The translations under genes and the position numbers were made by a program. Of a stretch of 64,000 nt of DNA, positions 25,690 to 34,191 are shown one piece after another. The notes beneath the pieces are model-generated. The model was not told where the DNA came from, did not search any database, and saw nothing but the letters and a program-made list of their open reading frames with translations. The DNA is from Haladaptatus pallidirubidus (GTDB lineage: Archaea; Halobacteriota; Halobacteria; Halobacteriales; Haladaptataceae): positions 2,542,001 to 2,606,000 of the forward strand of contig NZ_CP085301.1 of NCBI RefSeq assembly GCF_020700235.1, in the 5' to 3' direction. Positions within the stretch are counted from its first letter, which is position 1; each line of letters starts with the position of its first letter.

Positions 25690-25935
25690 ATGGTCAGCGA
25701 TGAAGAAGTCGTCCAGACTGCCGCGGAAGCGGCCGAGGACGTAATTTTCTCGCGCGTCAAGCAGTCGCAAGTGAAGGATTTCGACGTAACCGTCACGTTC
25801 GAGGAGGGCGTCCTCGACGTGGATGTGTACGTCAACGCCCCGAACTCGAATCGGGACGAGGAAAAAATCGCGAACGATGCGGCGCTGGCGGCCCGCGCGG
25901 CGGTGGACGAACTGTTCGCCGATTCCCCGACGTAG
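25690..25935 (+). CDS. DUF3194 family protein
   Basis: An 81-residue acidic protein with alpha-beta-beta-alpha layout (EVVQTAAEAAEDVIFSRVKQSQVKDFDVTVTFEEGVLDVDVYVNA). It matches the archaeal DUF3194 family, which almost always sits next to prefoldin beta, as it does here with a three-base gap. The function is unknown; co-expression with prefoldin suggests a link to protein folding. A T7 run follows about 15 bases after the stop. Confidence 0.88.
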   Translation: MVSDEEVVQTAAEAAEDVIFSRVKQSQVKDFDVTVTFEEGVLDVDVYVNAPNSNRDEEKIANDAALAARAAVDELFADSPT

Positions 25936-26525
25936 CGGTCGTCCGTCGTTTTTTTATCCTGTGCCTGAATTAGCAAGGCAAAATACTACATCTGCATACT
26001 CTGTTAAATTTATCCGTGACACGTCGCTGACCCGCTCGGCGAACGACCGTCGAACGGCGGACTCGGTGCGCCGCGAAACAGCGTCCGTCGGGCTGATCCG
26101 CCCGTCACCCATCGGCACAATCGATGGCGGGTTCATTTCCACGGCCGAACCAGAACGCACTGAGCGGTGAAACACCCTCCCACTGCGGAGAACGCGGAAC
26201 CTGCACGCACTCACTGCGCACCGGAACAGTCGGAACGTGATGGTCCGAAAACCTCCGATGGAGACATCGGGGGAAGTCGGTTTGCGACTGGTCGCCACAT
26301 CCGGGTCTGCTGGTCTGTCACAACTGGGTAAACGGTTTTCGGGGCGGTAGGATTTTGGATAGGTTCGGGGAGCGGGGTTTCCGGGGAGACAGGACGGTTC
26401 GAAATTCACGGCGTTTTCATTCTAAGACCGTACCGAGGGCGCAGTGTACGCCGAGAGCTACCTGTTTCGGTAGTCGCGTCCCTGCTTGCCTCTTTCGCAC
26501 TGTCTTTACCTGCGTCGAGTGTCGT
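25936..26525. other. 590-base spacer without a recognised gene
   Basis: This gap lies between the 3' ends of the DUF3194 gene and the flavin oxidase gene, which converge. Apart from the T-run at its left I see no protein-like frame, tRNA, or strong inverted repeat. Open frames in it are Arg/Pro-rich and lack family-like sequence. It is long for this genome and may hold an RNA gene or decayed DNA. Confidence 0.5.
25950..25956 (+). terminator. T-run terminator after prefoldin-DUF3194
   Basis: A run of seven T residues 15-21 bases after the DUF3194 stop. Archaeal RNA polymerase terminates at such T-runs without a required hairpin. Confidence 0.45.
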
Positions 26526-27920
26526 TCATTCCTCCGCTTTCAGATTTCCGTGTGCCCGGAACACGCCATCCGGGTCGTACTTGGCCTTCACTTTTGCGAG
26601 CCTCTCGGCATGGTCGCCGAACGGTACTTGCGATGGGTCTTCTTCGAGTCCGGGGAAGTTGACGTACTGGCCGCGTGCTTCCGGATGCTCGCGCATTTCG
26701 GCAACGCTTTCTCTCACCCACTCCACGGCGGCCTCGGTCTCTCTGGGGTTGTCCCAGTTCGCCTCGAAGTTGAGTCCGTAGGGAACGTCCCGGTACGGGA
26801 ACGCCGTTTCCTCGGCATCGACGCGCGAAATCGCACCGCCGCCCTGCCAAACGTCCACGGTCGAAAGCGGCGCGGGACAGCGTTCCGAACAGGCGACGAT
26901 GCTGTCGATGACCTCGTCGTTCAATTCGTCCAGATAGAGCGACTTCCAGTAGTAGTACCGCCCGTCCGGATAATCCTCGTCCAGCATCGACTGAAGTTCG
27001 ACGTAGGGTATCGTGCCGCTCAAGTCGGCAACCGGGTCGGCGAATTCCCGAATCGGGCGCAATACTTCTTCCCCCTCCTTCGGGTCGCCCGAGTAGCATC
27101 CGAGGAACGCGATGGCCGAATCACCCCACGACGATTCGGGGAACTCCTCCAGTTCCGGCACCCACGCGTAGAACGGGAGAAGGCTCACCTCGTCCGGCGC
27201 GTCCTCCGTGTACTCCCTGAAGAATGTGAGAGCGTCGTGGGCTTTGTCTCCCTCGTGCCAGACGAAACACATGGCCACCTCCGGCCCGACCGGATGGCAT
27301 TCGTACTCGAATGCGGTGACGATGCCGAAGTTGCCGCCGCCGCCGCGAAGCGCCCAGAACAGGTCTTCGTGGTCGTCCTCGCTGGCTCTGATGAACTCGC
27401 CGTCGGCGGTTACCACGTCCGCCGAAACGAGGTTGTCGCAGGACAGGCCGTACTTTCGGCGGACGTGTCCCATGCCACCGCCCAACGTTAATCCCGCGAT
27501 GCCGGTCACGGAGACGACGCCGCCGGGAACCGCCAAACCGAACTGTTGTGTTTCGCGGTCTACGTCACCCCACGTCGCGCCCGCTCCGGCGCGGACGCGC
27601 CGAGATTCGGGGTCAACCTGCACCCAATGCATCGGTTCGAGGTCGATAACCACCCCGTCGTCCACCGTCGCTCGTCCCGCGACGCCGTGACCGCCGCCCC
27701 GCACCGCGACGGGAAGGTCGTGTTCTCGGGCGTATCTCAGCGCGGCCTGCACGTCCGTGACGCCCTCACATCGTGCGACCATCGCCGGTCGCCGGTTTAT
27801 CATTCCGTTCCACACTCGGCGCGCCTCGTCGTATGCATCCTCGTCTTCCGGCGTGATGAGGTCGCCTTTCAGTTTGGATTTGAGCGCCTCAACCGTCGAT
27901 TCGACCGTCTCTATTGCCAT
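26526..27920 (-). CDS. FAD-linked oxidase, berberine-bridge-enzyme type
   Basis: A 464-residue flavoprotein of the PCMH/BBE family. The FAD domain has AVRGGGHGVAGRATVDDGVVIDL near 84-106, with the His that carries FAD in bicovalent members. YGLSCDNLVSADVVTADG near 165-182 includes the matching Cys. The substrate domain holds YYWKSLYLDEL, and the C-terminal BBE segment is EANWDNPRE followed by YDPDGVFRAHGNL. Relatives oxidise sugars, alkaloids or other small molecules; the substrate here is unknown. The start at 27920 (MAIETVES) is preferred over one 12 codons upstream. Confidence 0.88.
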   Translation of the reverse strand: MAIETVESTVEALKSKLKGDLITPEDEDAYDEARRVWNGMINRRPAMVARCEGVTDVQAALRYAREHDLPVAVRGGGHGVAGRATVDDGVVIDLEPMHWVQVDPESRRVRAGAGATWGDVDRETQQFGLAVPGGVVSVTGIAGLTLGGGMGHVRRKYGLSCDNLVSADVVTADGEFIRASEDDHEDLFWALRGGGGNFGIVTAFEYECHPVGPEVAMCFVWHEGDKAHDALTFFREYTEDAPDEVSLLPFYAWVPELEEFPESSWGDSAIAFLGCYSGDPKEGEEVLRPIREFADPVADLSGTIPYVELQSMLDEDYPDGRYYYWKSLYLDELNDEVIDSIVACSERCPAPLSTVDVWQGGGAISRVDAEETAFPYRDVPYGLNFEANWDNPRETEAAVEWVRESVAEMREHPEARGQYVNFPGLEEDPSQVPFGDHAERLAKVKAKYDPDGVFRAHGNLKAEE

Positions 27921-27986
27921 TTTCCCCACCACTCGTACCTTCGATTGGCACGTCAATAAACTGGTCTGTGAAATCGGCGGACAGGT

Positions 27987-29840
27987 TCAGGCGAGGAAAA
28001 AGATGAGGACGCTGATGGCCATCACGGCGAGAATGACCGCCCCCGCTAGTGCGCCACCCATCGCGATGACCGCGTTCGCGTGACTCGCCAGCATTTCGGT
28101 GCGGTCGTTGCCGAAGACGGTGACGTCGGCGTACTCGCTCGCCATACCTGCCTCGACTGGTTCGAGGTCGGCTGTCGCCTCTTCGACCAGTCGATTCACT
28201 AACGAGATGAGTTCCCCGTGGTCGATGGCTGCACCGACCTGATTCGAGGAATCGACCATGTTCACGATGTGCGTGTCGGTCGTCATCACCTCGACTTCGT
28301 CGGCATCGATAGCTGAGACGATTCTGTCTCGCAGTCCTGGTTCCATATTGTTCCCGTCCACGAGGACGTACGCCGTTCGCTGTCCCGCGACTTCGATGAC
28401 GGACACCCGAATTCCGAGAGGGCCGATTCCTTCGGCTGGCGTCCACTCCGTTTCGTCCCACGCGACACCGAGTTTCGGCGTCCCCCGCTTCGCGGTTTCG
28501 AGTTCGGTCGCGACGGTCTTTGCGGCCTGAATCATCTGGAACGAGCGTTCGCTTCCGGGGTAGACGTGGCCGAGATCTTCGCCTTGGAGTCCGTTGTTGC
28601 AGTTGTGGGCGTCCACGAGCATCACGTCGTCCAGTCCGTTCGACCGGGCTTCCGCGGCGGCGGCGAGACCGACCGAATACTCCACGTCGTCGGCGAACTC
28701 GGGGGAGTAAGTCGCGGCGAGCAGTGCATCGTCGCCGAAACCCTGCCCGACAATTTTTGCGTCCCCGTTTTGCGCGCGAACGCTTTGGGTTGCGGTGTCG
28801 TCGTACTCGATTCGCTGGAAGGCCGTCTCCGCGGTTTCGAGGATGGTGTCCACTTCGCGCTCGGTGACGAGGTTGAAGTCGTGCCCGGCGGTCGCGTGCG
28901 GCGGGAACGCGAGCCCGTCGGCTTGACTCGCCACGCGCCGCGGGAGGTTGCCGCCGCCGATTTCACCCATCGGGCCGGGATGGATCATCGGCAGGACGAA
29001 CCGCGCTTTTTCCGTATCTTCGTCGGTTCGAAACGAGAGGACGGTAACCGGAACGACCGCTTTCTGTCCCATCTTTTCGAAGAAATCCTCCAACTCGCGG
29101 GTACCCTCCGCGATGTGACCGATGAATCCGCGGACGAAATCAAGGACGCTGACGCCGAGGCTGCGCCGCCACGGACGGTCGATAATGACGAGAAAAACGT
29201 ACACGCCGAGCGCGTACACCCCGCAGACGAGGGCGAGCAGGATGAAATCTCGAGGGGCGATGACGCCCAGTTCCGGCGGTGCCTTGTTCCCCCGCGCGAG
29301 GACGTTCTGCACGAGCGGCCCGCCGACTTCGAGCACGCGAATCGTCTCGCTGTAGATGAAAAACAGGAGTGCGGCCGTTCCGGTCTGGATGCCCGCGGAG
29401 ACGGACGAGACGAAAAACGACGTGCGCGAAACAGCCATCACGACGAACAGGCGCAGAGCGAAGATGGCCGCGAGGCTGACGAGCAGCACGTCGAAGACGA
29501 ACTGCTGGCCGATTCCCGTGAACGCGGCGAAGATTCCGGCAATCGTCATCACCGTGACGACGAGTATCTCGCACGTCAGCGCCAGCAGCGACGACCGGTT
29601 GTAAGTCAGTTGCCCGCCAAGACGGCGGTCAACCGGCGTCGTCAGTACGCTCGCCACGACCGTCGGAACCCCGATGAAAAACACACCCTCCCACGCGTCT
29701 TGAAGGATGTACTGGGAGTCGAACGCCCCGATACCCGCGAGGGCCGCGATGAGCAGCGCGAACATGACGCTCGCGTACCACCGCGGCGCGCGGAAGATGT
29801 AGCGGGACAGACTCGCCAGGTCACTCTGGGTCGCTGTCAT
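27987..29840 (-). CDS. DUF2070 family membrane protein
   Basis: A 617-residue archaeal protein. The N-terminal third has about seven membrane helices (from ASVMFALLIAALAGIGAF near 23-40 to about 225). A large soluble domain follows (about 240-590, with LPMIHPGPMGEIGGGNLPRR, DAHNCNNGLQGEDLGHVYPGSE and HTIVNMVDSSNQVG-like motifs), and a final membrane helix lies at the C-terminus. The conserved His, Asn and Asp in the soluble part suggest an enzyme active site, but no activity is established for DUF2070. It lies 36 bases before the guaA-type gene on the same strand. Confidence 0.88.
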   Translation of the reverse strand: MTATQSDLASLSRYIFRAPRWYASVMFALLIAALAGIGAFDSQYILQDAWEGVFFIGVPTVVASVLTTPVDRRLGGQLTYNRSSLLALTCEILVVTVMTIAGIFAAFTGIGQQFVFDVLLVSLAAIFALRLFVVMAVSRTSFFVSSVSAGIQTGTAALLFFIYSETIRVLEVGGPLVQNVLARGNKAPPELGVIAPRDFILLALVCGVYALGVYVFLVIIDRPWRRSLGVSVLDFVRGFIGHIAEGTRELEDFFEKMGQKAVVPVTVLSFRTDEDTEKARFVLPMIHPGPMGEIGGGNLPRRVASQADGLAFPPHATAGHDFNLVTEREVDTILETAETAFQRIEYDDTATQSVRAQNGDAKIVGQGFGDDALLAATYSPEFADDVEYSVGLAAAAEARSNGLDDVMLVDAHNCNNGLQGEDLGHVYPGSERSFQMIQAAKTVATELETAKRGTPKLGVAWDETEWTPAEGIGPLGIRVSVIEVAGQRTAYVLVDGNNMEPGLRDRIVSAIDADEVEVMTTDTHIVNMVDSSNQVGAAIDHGELISLVNRLVEEATADLEPVEAGMASEYADVTVFGNDRTEMLASHANAVIAMGGALAGAVILAVMAISVLIFFLA

Positions 29841-29876
29841 TGCGAGAAAGGCTACGCCGTGGAGAGTTAAAGGATA

Positions 29877-30425
29877 CTACTCACAGACGGAACGGAAGTT
29901 TTCGAACACTTCCTCGCCCTCCGCGGTGTGCGCTACTTCCGGATGCCATTGGACGCCGTATAGGTCGCGGTCGGTGTCGCTCATGGCTTCGATGCCGCAC
30001 ACGTCGCTCGTGCCAGTTCGCTCGAAGCCGGACGGAACCTGCTTCACTTCGTCGGCGTGGCTCGCCCACACGCGCGTTTCGGGCGCGAGCGAACCGATGA
30101 GCGGGTCGTCCTCTTCGGTGATTTCGACCGTCACGTCGGCGTAACCGCCGTATTCGCCGCCGCCGACTTCGCCGTCCAAAACGTGCGCCATCACCTGCAT
30201 ACCGAGACAGATGCCGAGAACCGGAACGTCGAGTTCGAGGTACTCCGCGCAGTTTCCGATGTCGTCCATCGACGGGCCGCCGGAAAGGACGAGTCCGTCG
30301 GCGTCGATGTCTTCTGGGGGCGTGTCGTTGTCGATGAGGTCGGTTTCAATGCCCATGTCTCGAAGCGCGCGGTGTTCGAGGTGGGTGAACTGGCCGTGGT
30401 TGTCCACGACGAGGATTTTCGTCAT
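29877..30425 (-). CDS. guaAA: GMP synthase subunit A (glutaminase)
   Basis: A 182-residue glutamine amidotransferase supplying ammonia to GMP synthase subunit B, converting XMP to GMP. It has ILVVDNHGQFTHLEHRALRDMG at the start, oxyanion LSGGPS, the nucleophile elbow LGICLGMQ (Cys near 78), and the His/Glu pair in VQWHPEVAHT near the C-terminus. Archaea encode the two GMPS subunits separately; the B subunit is not in the window. The ATG at 30425 begins the fold. A TATA-like CTTTTATT lies 22-29 bases upstream on the minus strand. Confidence 0.94.
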   Translation of the reverse strand: MTKILVVDNHGQFTHLEHRALRDMGIETDLIDNDTPPEDIDADGLVLSGGPSMDDIGNCAEYLELDVPVLGICLGMQVMAHVLDGEVGGGEYGGYADVTVEITEEDDPLIGSLAPETRVWASHADEVKQVPSGFERTGTSDVCGIEAMSDTDRDLYGVQWHPEVAHTAEGEEVFENFRSVCE

Positions 30426-30542
30426 TGGCGGGCGATATGGAGGGCACGAATAAAAGCGCCTCGTCACCGCCGCGTTTTTGCCGCGGTGATTTGCGCCCGC
30501 CGCGTTTTTTCCACGCCACTTTCGCACCACAGTTTACTCACG
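30426..30542. promoter_or_regulatory. guaAA upstream region with twin AAAAACGCGGCGG repeats
   Basis: On the minus strand, AAAAACGCGGCGG occurs twice, 36 bases apart, between the PKD protein stop and the guaAA TATA box. Position suggests upstream activator or regulator sites; chance cannot be excluded. Confidence 0.35.
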
Positions 30543-31724
30543 TCAGCGCTTGGCAATGACTCCCCCCACGAGTAGTATGGCCGCGAGCGCCACAACGCCC
30601 AACCCGTACGTACCGAACGGCGCATTCGACCCCGGTAGCGCGTTCTCTTCGCCCGACTGCTGATTTCGTGTCGATTCGTCGCTCGACTCTCGGTCGAGCG
30701 ACGAATCGTTCTCGCTATCTTCCGACGAAGCGATCACCTGCACCGTCGCAGTCGCAGCGTCGGTGGCGTTTTCGCTATCAACGACCGTCACGTTCACCGT
30801 CCGTTCTCCGGGGGTTTCGTAGGTGTGAGTCGCAGTCGGTTTTTCGGTCGCCTCATCGACGTTTCCATCCCCGTCGAAATCCCAGCGATATTCCGTGATG
30901 TCGTCGTCGGGGTCGCTCGTTTCGCTCGCGTCGAAGGTTACCTGCTGGCCCGTTTGTACCGAATCACTCGCGGTGAGGGTCGCCGCTGGCGGCGACCCGC
31001 AGCCGCCGGGGCGGACGGTCACGGACTGATTCATATCGAGTTGGGTTTCCACCGGGTCGCTCGCGTTCCCCGACAGGAACGCCCACGAGGTGACCGGTTC
31101 CGATTCGAACCGCGAATCGTGGAGGGTCGCATCCTCGTTCCAGGACGGGGTGACGGTTATTCCGTACTCGCCGGACAACCCGCGGAAAACGCCTCCATCG
31201 ACTCGCGACCCGGTCCACGTCCAGTCGATTTGGTTGCGCGACCATTGATCGTCACGGCCATCGTAGGTGTCGTCCATCAGCACCCACTGCCCCGATTCTG
31301 GAAGGCCGTCGAAACCGAACGACGCGGCGCTCATCGGAAGTTCGTCTCCGGTTCGTTCCTTTCGCAGTTGGTCGTGAAGCACGACGAGGCTGACCACGCC
31401 GTTCGGCGCTTCGTACAAGAACATCGTACTTCCGTTCTCTCGGGTGACCGAATCGGGTGCGAACGAACTGTACGACCAGTCGCTCGGTTCGGTGTAGGGG
31501 TTCCGATAGTCGTAGAATTCGACGGCATTTTCGTCCCCCTGAATGGGGGCTACCGCGACGCAGGTGCCGCCTTGTTCGACGGCGTAGGTGTCGTGTTCCG
31601 ACGCGGGCGCGTCGGGAAGCGTGTCACCGGGTAATCCGGGTGGCGGAAGTGCGACGGCGGTGCCAAACGTGGAAACGACGAGCGTGCCGAGGAGGAAGGC
31701 GGTCAGTGCAGTACGATTACTCAT
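30543..31724 (-). CDS. Exported PKD-domain protein with C-terminal membrane anchor
   Basis: A 393-residue surface protein. Residues 1-26 form a Sec signal peptide (TAFLLGTLVVSTFGTAVA). An N-terminal domain of unknown family follows (about 30-240), then a PKD domain (about 245-330: FDASETSDPDDDITEYRWDFDGDG and THTYETPGERTVNVTVVD). Next come a Ser/Asp/Glu-rich linker (335-365) and a C-terminal helix (FGTYGLGVVALAAILLVGGV) with a basic end. PKD domains mediate protein or sugar contacts outside the cell. A perfect 16-bp inverted repeat lies in the linker-coding DNA (30672-30708). Confidence 0.82.
   Translation of the reverse strand: MSNRTALTAFLLGTLVVSTFGTAVALPPPGLPGDTLPDAPASEHDTYAVEQGGTCVAVAPIQGDENAVEFYDYRNPYTEPSDWSYSSFAPDSVTRENGSTMFLYEAPNGVVSLVVLHDQLRKERTGDELPMSAASFGFDGLPESGQWVLMDDTYDGRDDQWSRNQIDWTWTGSRVDGGVFRGLSGEYGITVTPSWNEDATLHDSRFESEPVTSWAFLSGNASDPVETQLDMNQSVTVRPGGCGSPPAATLTASDSVQTGQQVTFDASETSDPDDDITEYRWDFDGDGNVDEATEKPTATHTYETPGERTVNVTVVDSENATDAATATVQVIASSEDSENDSSLDRESSDESTRNQQSGEENALPGSNAPFGTYGLGVVALAAILLVGGVIAKR
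30672..30708. repeat. Perfect 16-bp inverted repeat inside the PKD protein gene
   Basis: Arms CGATTCGTCGCTCGAC and its exact complement are separated by five bases (TCTCG). It encodes part of the Ser/Asp-rich linker before the membrane anchor. A stable hairpin would form in single-stranded DNA or mRNA. Confidence 0.8.
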
Positions 31725-31784
31725 CGTTCTGCAACCGTTCGCCTGAACCTTTGTTATGCTCCGCCTGTGGTTCTCTGCCGTCTT

Positions 31785-32014
31785 TCAGGCGCCACCTGCT
31801 TCGAGTGCGCGGCCGGATTCACGAAAGTACGCGACCCACGCGACAATCGGGAGTGTGATTATAATCCACGCGAGACGAACGAGAAAGTCAACGTGCCCGC
31901 TGGTCAGCAGATTCGCTACCTGCGCCCCCCGAATACCACCACTCCCAAGCCGAAACCGAACGCCAGAACCGTCCCGTATTTGAGCGCCGAAACGGCGCGG
32001 CCTGTGGAGACCAT
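31785..32014 (-). pseudogene. Small two-helix membrane protein with a frameshift at a G6 tract
   Basis: From ATG 32014 the frame reads MVSTGRAVSALKYGTVLAFG and FGLGVVVFGGRR then stops. A second frame resumes at the same point with AQVANLLTSGHVDFLVRLAW, IIITLPIVAWVAYF and ESGRALEAGGA to 31785. Joined, they make a 76-residue protein with two membrane helices. The break coincides with six consecutive C on the plus strand (31925-31930); one extra base would restore the frame. Either a true mutation, a phase-variable tract, or a homopolymer sequencing error. A TATA-like GATATTTT lies upstream. The family is unknown. Confidence 0.72.
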
Positions 32015-32079
32015 GGCAGTTTTTCCCTCCGAAAAATATCACCGCTCCAAAGCTAATTCGCTCGATATCTCGTAAGCAA

Positions 32080-32952
32080 TCAGTTTTCCGCGAGCAGCTT
32101 GGGCAGGTCGTTGATCGAGTCGATGACCGCCTCGGAACCGTTCTCCTCGTACTTTCGTCTGCCTTGTTCCCCGGTTAATCCCCCGGTCAGAACGCCGACG
32201 CCGAAGTAGTCGCGCGACGAATCGGCGTCCGCCGCGTTCGTTGCGGTTCGAACGTCGTCCAACGTATCACCGACGAAAACGATTCGTTCGGCGTCGAATC
32301 GCTCCGCGAGCGTCGTCAGCGCGTGCGGGTGCGGTTTGCCCTGTTCCCAGTCGTCCATGGTGAATCGGTGTTCGTCCGCAACGTCCAGTTCGACGCGGGA
32401 GAGCGCGATGTCGGCCTCCTCCGACGGCCTGCCGGTCACGACGCCGACTGGATACGCTTCGGTGAGTTCGACAATCGTCTCCGGTTCGACCAGCACGGGT
32501 TCGTCGTTGATGTACCCTCTCGCATCGAGGGTCGGTTCCGCGCCTTCGAGTTCGGCGTACAGTTCCGCCCCAAGGTAGAGTTGCTGGAACACCGCGTGCA
32601 GTTTCTCCTGGTCCCATTTTTCGAAGACGCGGGCGACGGCGTCCTCCGACAGGGCGGCGGCCACGACTTGCTCCGCGGCGTCGAGTCCGCCGCCCGCCTC
32701 GGCGATTCGGTCGGTGAACTCGGCGATTGAGCGGTCGAGTCCGGCGCGAGACGCGAGGACGTACAATGCGACGGCGTAGGTGAGTTCCCAATCGTTGTTG
32801 AACCCTCCCGCGTCTTTGAACGCCTGTATATCCTCTTTCGGGATCGTGTCGCCGTACACCCGCGAGACGGATTCGATGATCGCCCTGCGGTAGGAGTCCG
32901 CCACGTCCACGAGCACCCCGTCGATGTCCAGCACGACAGCGTCCGCATTCAT
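32080..32952 (-). CDS. HAD-superfamily hydrolase (TIGR01548-like)
   Basis: A 290-residue HAD phosphatase. Motif I is DIDGVLVD with nucleophile Asp9 and acid Asp11, motif II VVTGRPS, motif [11 protein letters not shown], and motif [11 protein letters not shown]. The cap domain (about 20-150) is helical. It resembles the TIGR01548 group that lies near hisB in some archaea and is proposed to be a histidinol-phosphatase-like enzyme; that role is not proven. The substrate is uncertain. It is divergent from the methyltransferase gene. Confidence 0.86.
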   Translation of the reverse strand: MNADAVVLDIDGVLVDVADSYRRAIIESVSRVYGDTIPKEDIQAFKDAGGFNNDWELTYAVALYVLASRAGLDRSIAEFTDRIAEAGGGLDAAEQVVAAALSEDAVARVFEKWDQEKLHAVFQQLYLGAELYAELEGAEPTLDARGYINDEPVLVEPETIVELTEAYPVGVVTGRPSEEADIALSRVELDVADEHRFTMDDWEQGKPHPHALTTLAERFDAERIVFVGDTLDDVRTATNAADADSSRDYFGVGVLTGGLTGEQGRRKYEENGSEAVIDSINDLPKLLAEN

Positions 32953-32996
32953 GTTCTCGGCTTCGTTTCCGGAACCATGTGTCTACCGAATTGCCT

Positions 32997-33635
32997 ATGG
33001 TCATCGCGCGTAATGATTGGTTCATGCAGCACGACGAACTCCAGCAACTCTACGGTCACGACGACTACTACTGGGGGACGGAACCGAACGGGCTGGCCGA
33101 GGTGGTTCTGGAGTTTGCGCCCGAGCGCACGGCTCCCGCTGCGGTCGATATCGGTGCCGGAGAGGGCCGGGATGCGGTCTACCTCGCCGAACACGGCTAC
33201 GGCGTCCTCGCAGTCGATCCGATACCCAACGGACTCGAAAAAGCCGAGCGACTCGCCGAAGAACGCGATGTCGTCATCCAAACGCAGGAGGCGGACGTGA
33301 ACGACCTCGATTTCCCGGCGATGGACGTGGTGTACTCCTGCGGCGTGCTTCAGTATCTTCGCCCGGAGAACCGAACCGAGCAGTTCGAGCAGTTCAAAAC
33401 CTCGACGACCGACGGCGGTATTCACGTCCTGTTCGCTTTCGTGAACCATCCCGACATTCCTACCGCGCCCGATTGGGGCGACAACGAGTACTTCTACGAA
33501 CAAGGCGAACTTCGGGGGTACTACGACGATTGGGAGGTCGTGGAGGAAAACGAGTTCATCTTCGACGACGATTCCGGGAGCGAACCGCACCAGCACGCGG
33601 CGGAAACGCTGGTCGCGCGGAAGCCGGAAACGTAG
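32997..33635 (+). CDS. TehB-like SAM-dependent methyltransferase
   Basis: A 212-residue class I methyltransferase. Motif I is AVDIGAGEGRDAVYLAEHGYGVLAVD, then DVVIQTQEADVNDLDF and MDVVYSCGVLQYL. The N-terminal YYWGTEPNGLAEVVLEF resembles the TehB/tellurite-type branch, whose substrates include thiols and metalloids. The substrate here is unknown. ATG 32997 was chosen; a GTG at 32979 and an ATG at 33024 are alternatives. The C-terminus includes EPHQHAAETLVARKPE, typical of the family. Confidence 0.85.
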   Translation: MVIARNDWFMQHDELQQLYGHDDYYWGTEPNGLAEVVLEFAPERTAPAAVDIGAGEGRDAVYLAEHGYGVLAVDPIPNGLEKAERLAEERDVVIQTQEADVNDLDFPAMDVVYSCGVLQYLRPENRTEQFEQFKTSTTDGGIHVLFAFVNHPDIPTAPDWGDNEYFYEQGELRGYYDDWEVVEENEFIFDDDSGSEPHQHAAETLVARKPET

Positions 33636-33669
33636 ATTTTCGTTCGGTTTCTCCACGGTGTGGAACCAT

Positions 33670-33698
33670 GCCAGCAGTCACGAGACGTGATTGCTGGC
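33670..33698. promoter_or_regulatory. Hairpin between methyltransferase and HMA genes
   Basis: GCCAGCAGTCACG and CGTGATTGCTGGC form a 13-bp stem (one G-T pair) with a three-base loop. It lies 34 bases after the methyltransferase stop and about 100 bases before the HMA gene. It could be a termination-associated stem or a regulator site. Confidence 0.5.
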
Positions 33699-33801
33699 GA
33701 ATTTTCCGTCTCAATCCGCCGAAAACGAATCAGATTGAAAGTCAAAAAATCCGTTCAATATTGTGGTATTAACTGAATAGCGACCCTCTATTCGAGCGCA
33801 G

Positions 33802-34119
33802 ATGGAAGAATACACCGTCGAAGTGTCCGGCATGAGTTGTGAAAGCTGTGAAAGCATGGTCCGCGACGCGGTAACTTCTCTCCGTGGCGTCAGTAGCGTA
33901 ACTCCCGATGCCTGCTCCGGCGAGGTCACCGTTCGAGGCGAATCCGGAACCGCCGACCGCGTCCGCCAAGCGATAACCGAACTCGGCTACGAGGCACAAA
34001 AACGGACGTTCGGCGAAACACCGAGGACACGAGCTTCACTCCTAACAGGCCTTTTTATCCTATCGACCGAAATTCACCGCGTGAAACGTCGAAACACGGC
34101 GTTATCTCGACGCTCGTAG
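33802..34119 (+). CDS. Heavy-metal-associated (HMA) domain protein
   Basis: A ferredoxin-like metal-binding domain fills residues 1-68: EEYTVEVSGMSCESCESMVRDAV with the CxxC metal site, AVTSLRGVSSVTPDACSGEVTVRGE, and ITELGYEAQ. Such proteins carry copper or similar soft metals. Family members normally end near residue 65-70. Here the frame continues for 35 more residues (about 70-105) that are basic and not domain-like, ending RRNTALSRRS. The extension may be translated read-on after loss of the usual stop. No P-type ATPase is adjacent. Confidence 0.8.
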   Translation: MEEYTVEVSGMSCESCESMVRDAVTSLRGVSSVTPDACSGEVTVRGESGTADRVRQAITELGYEAQKRTFGETPRTRASLLTGLFILSTEIHRVKRRNTALSRRS

Positions 34120-34191
34120 AAGCACTTTCATCACGATGACGACGCCGAGGCTATCGAGAGTGTCACTGCTGTTTTTGACGAACGCAACTAA

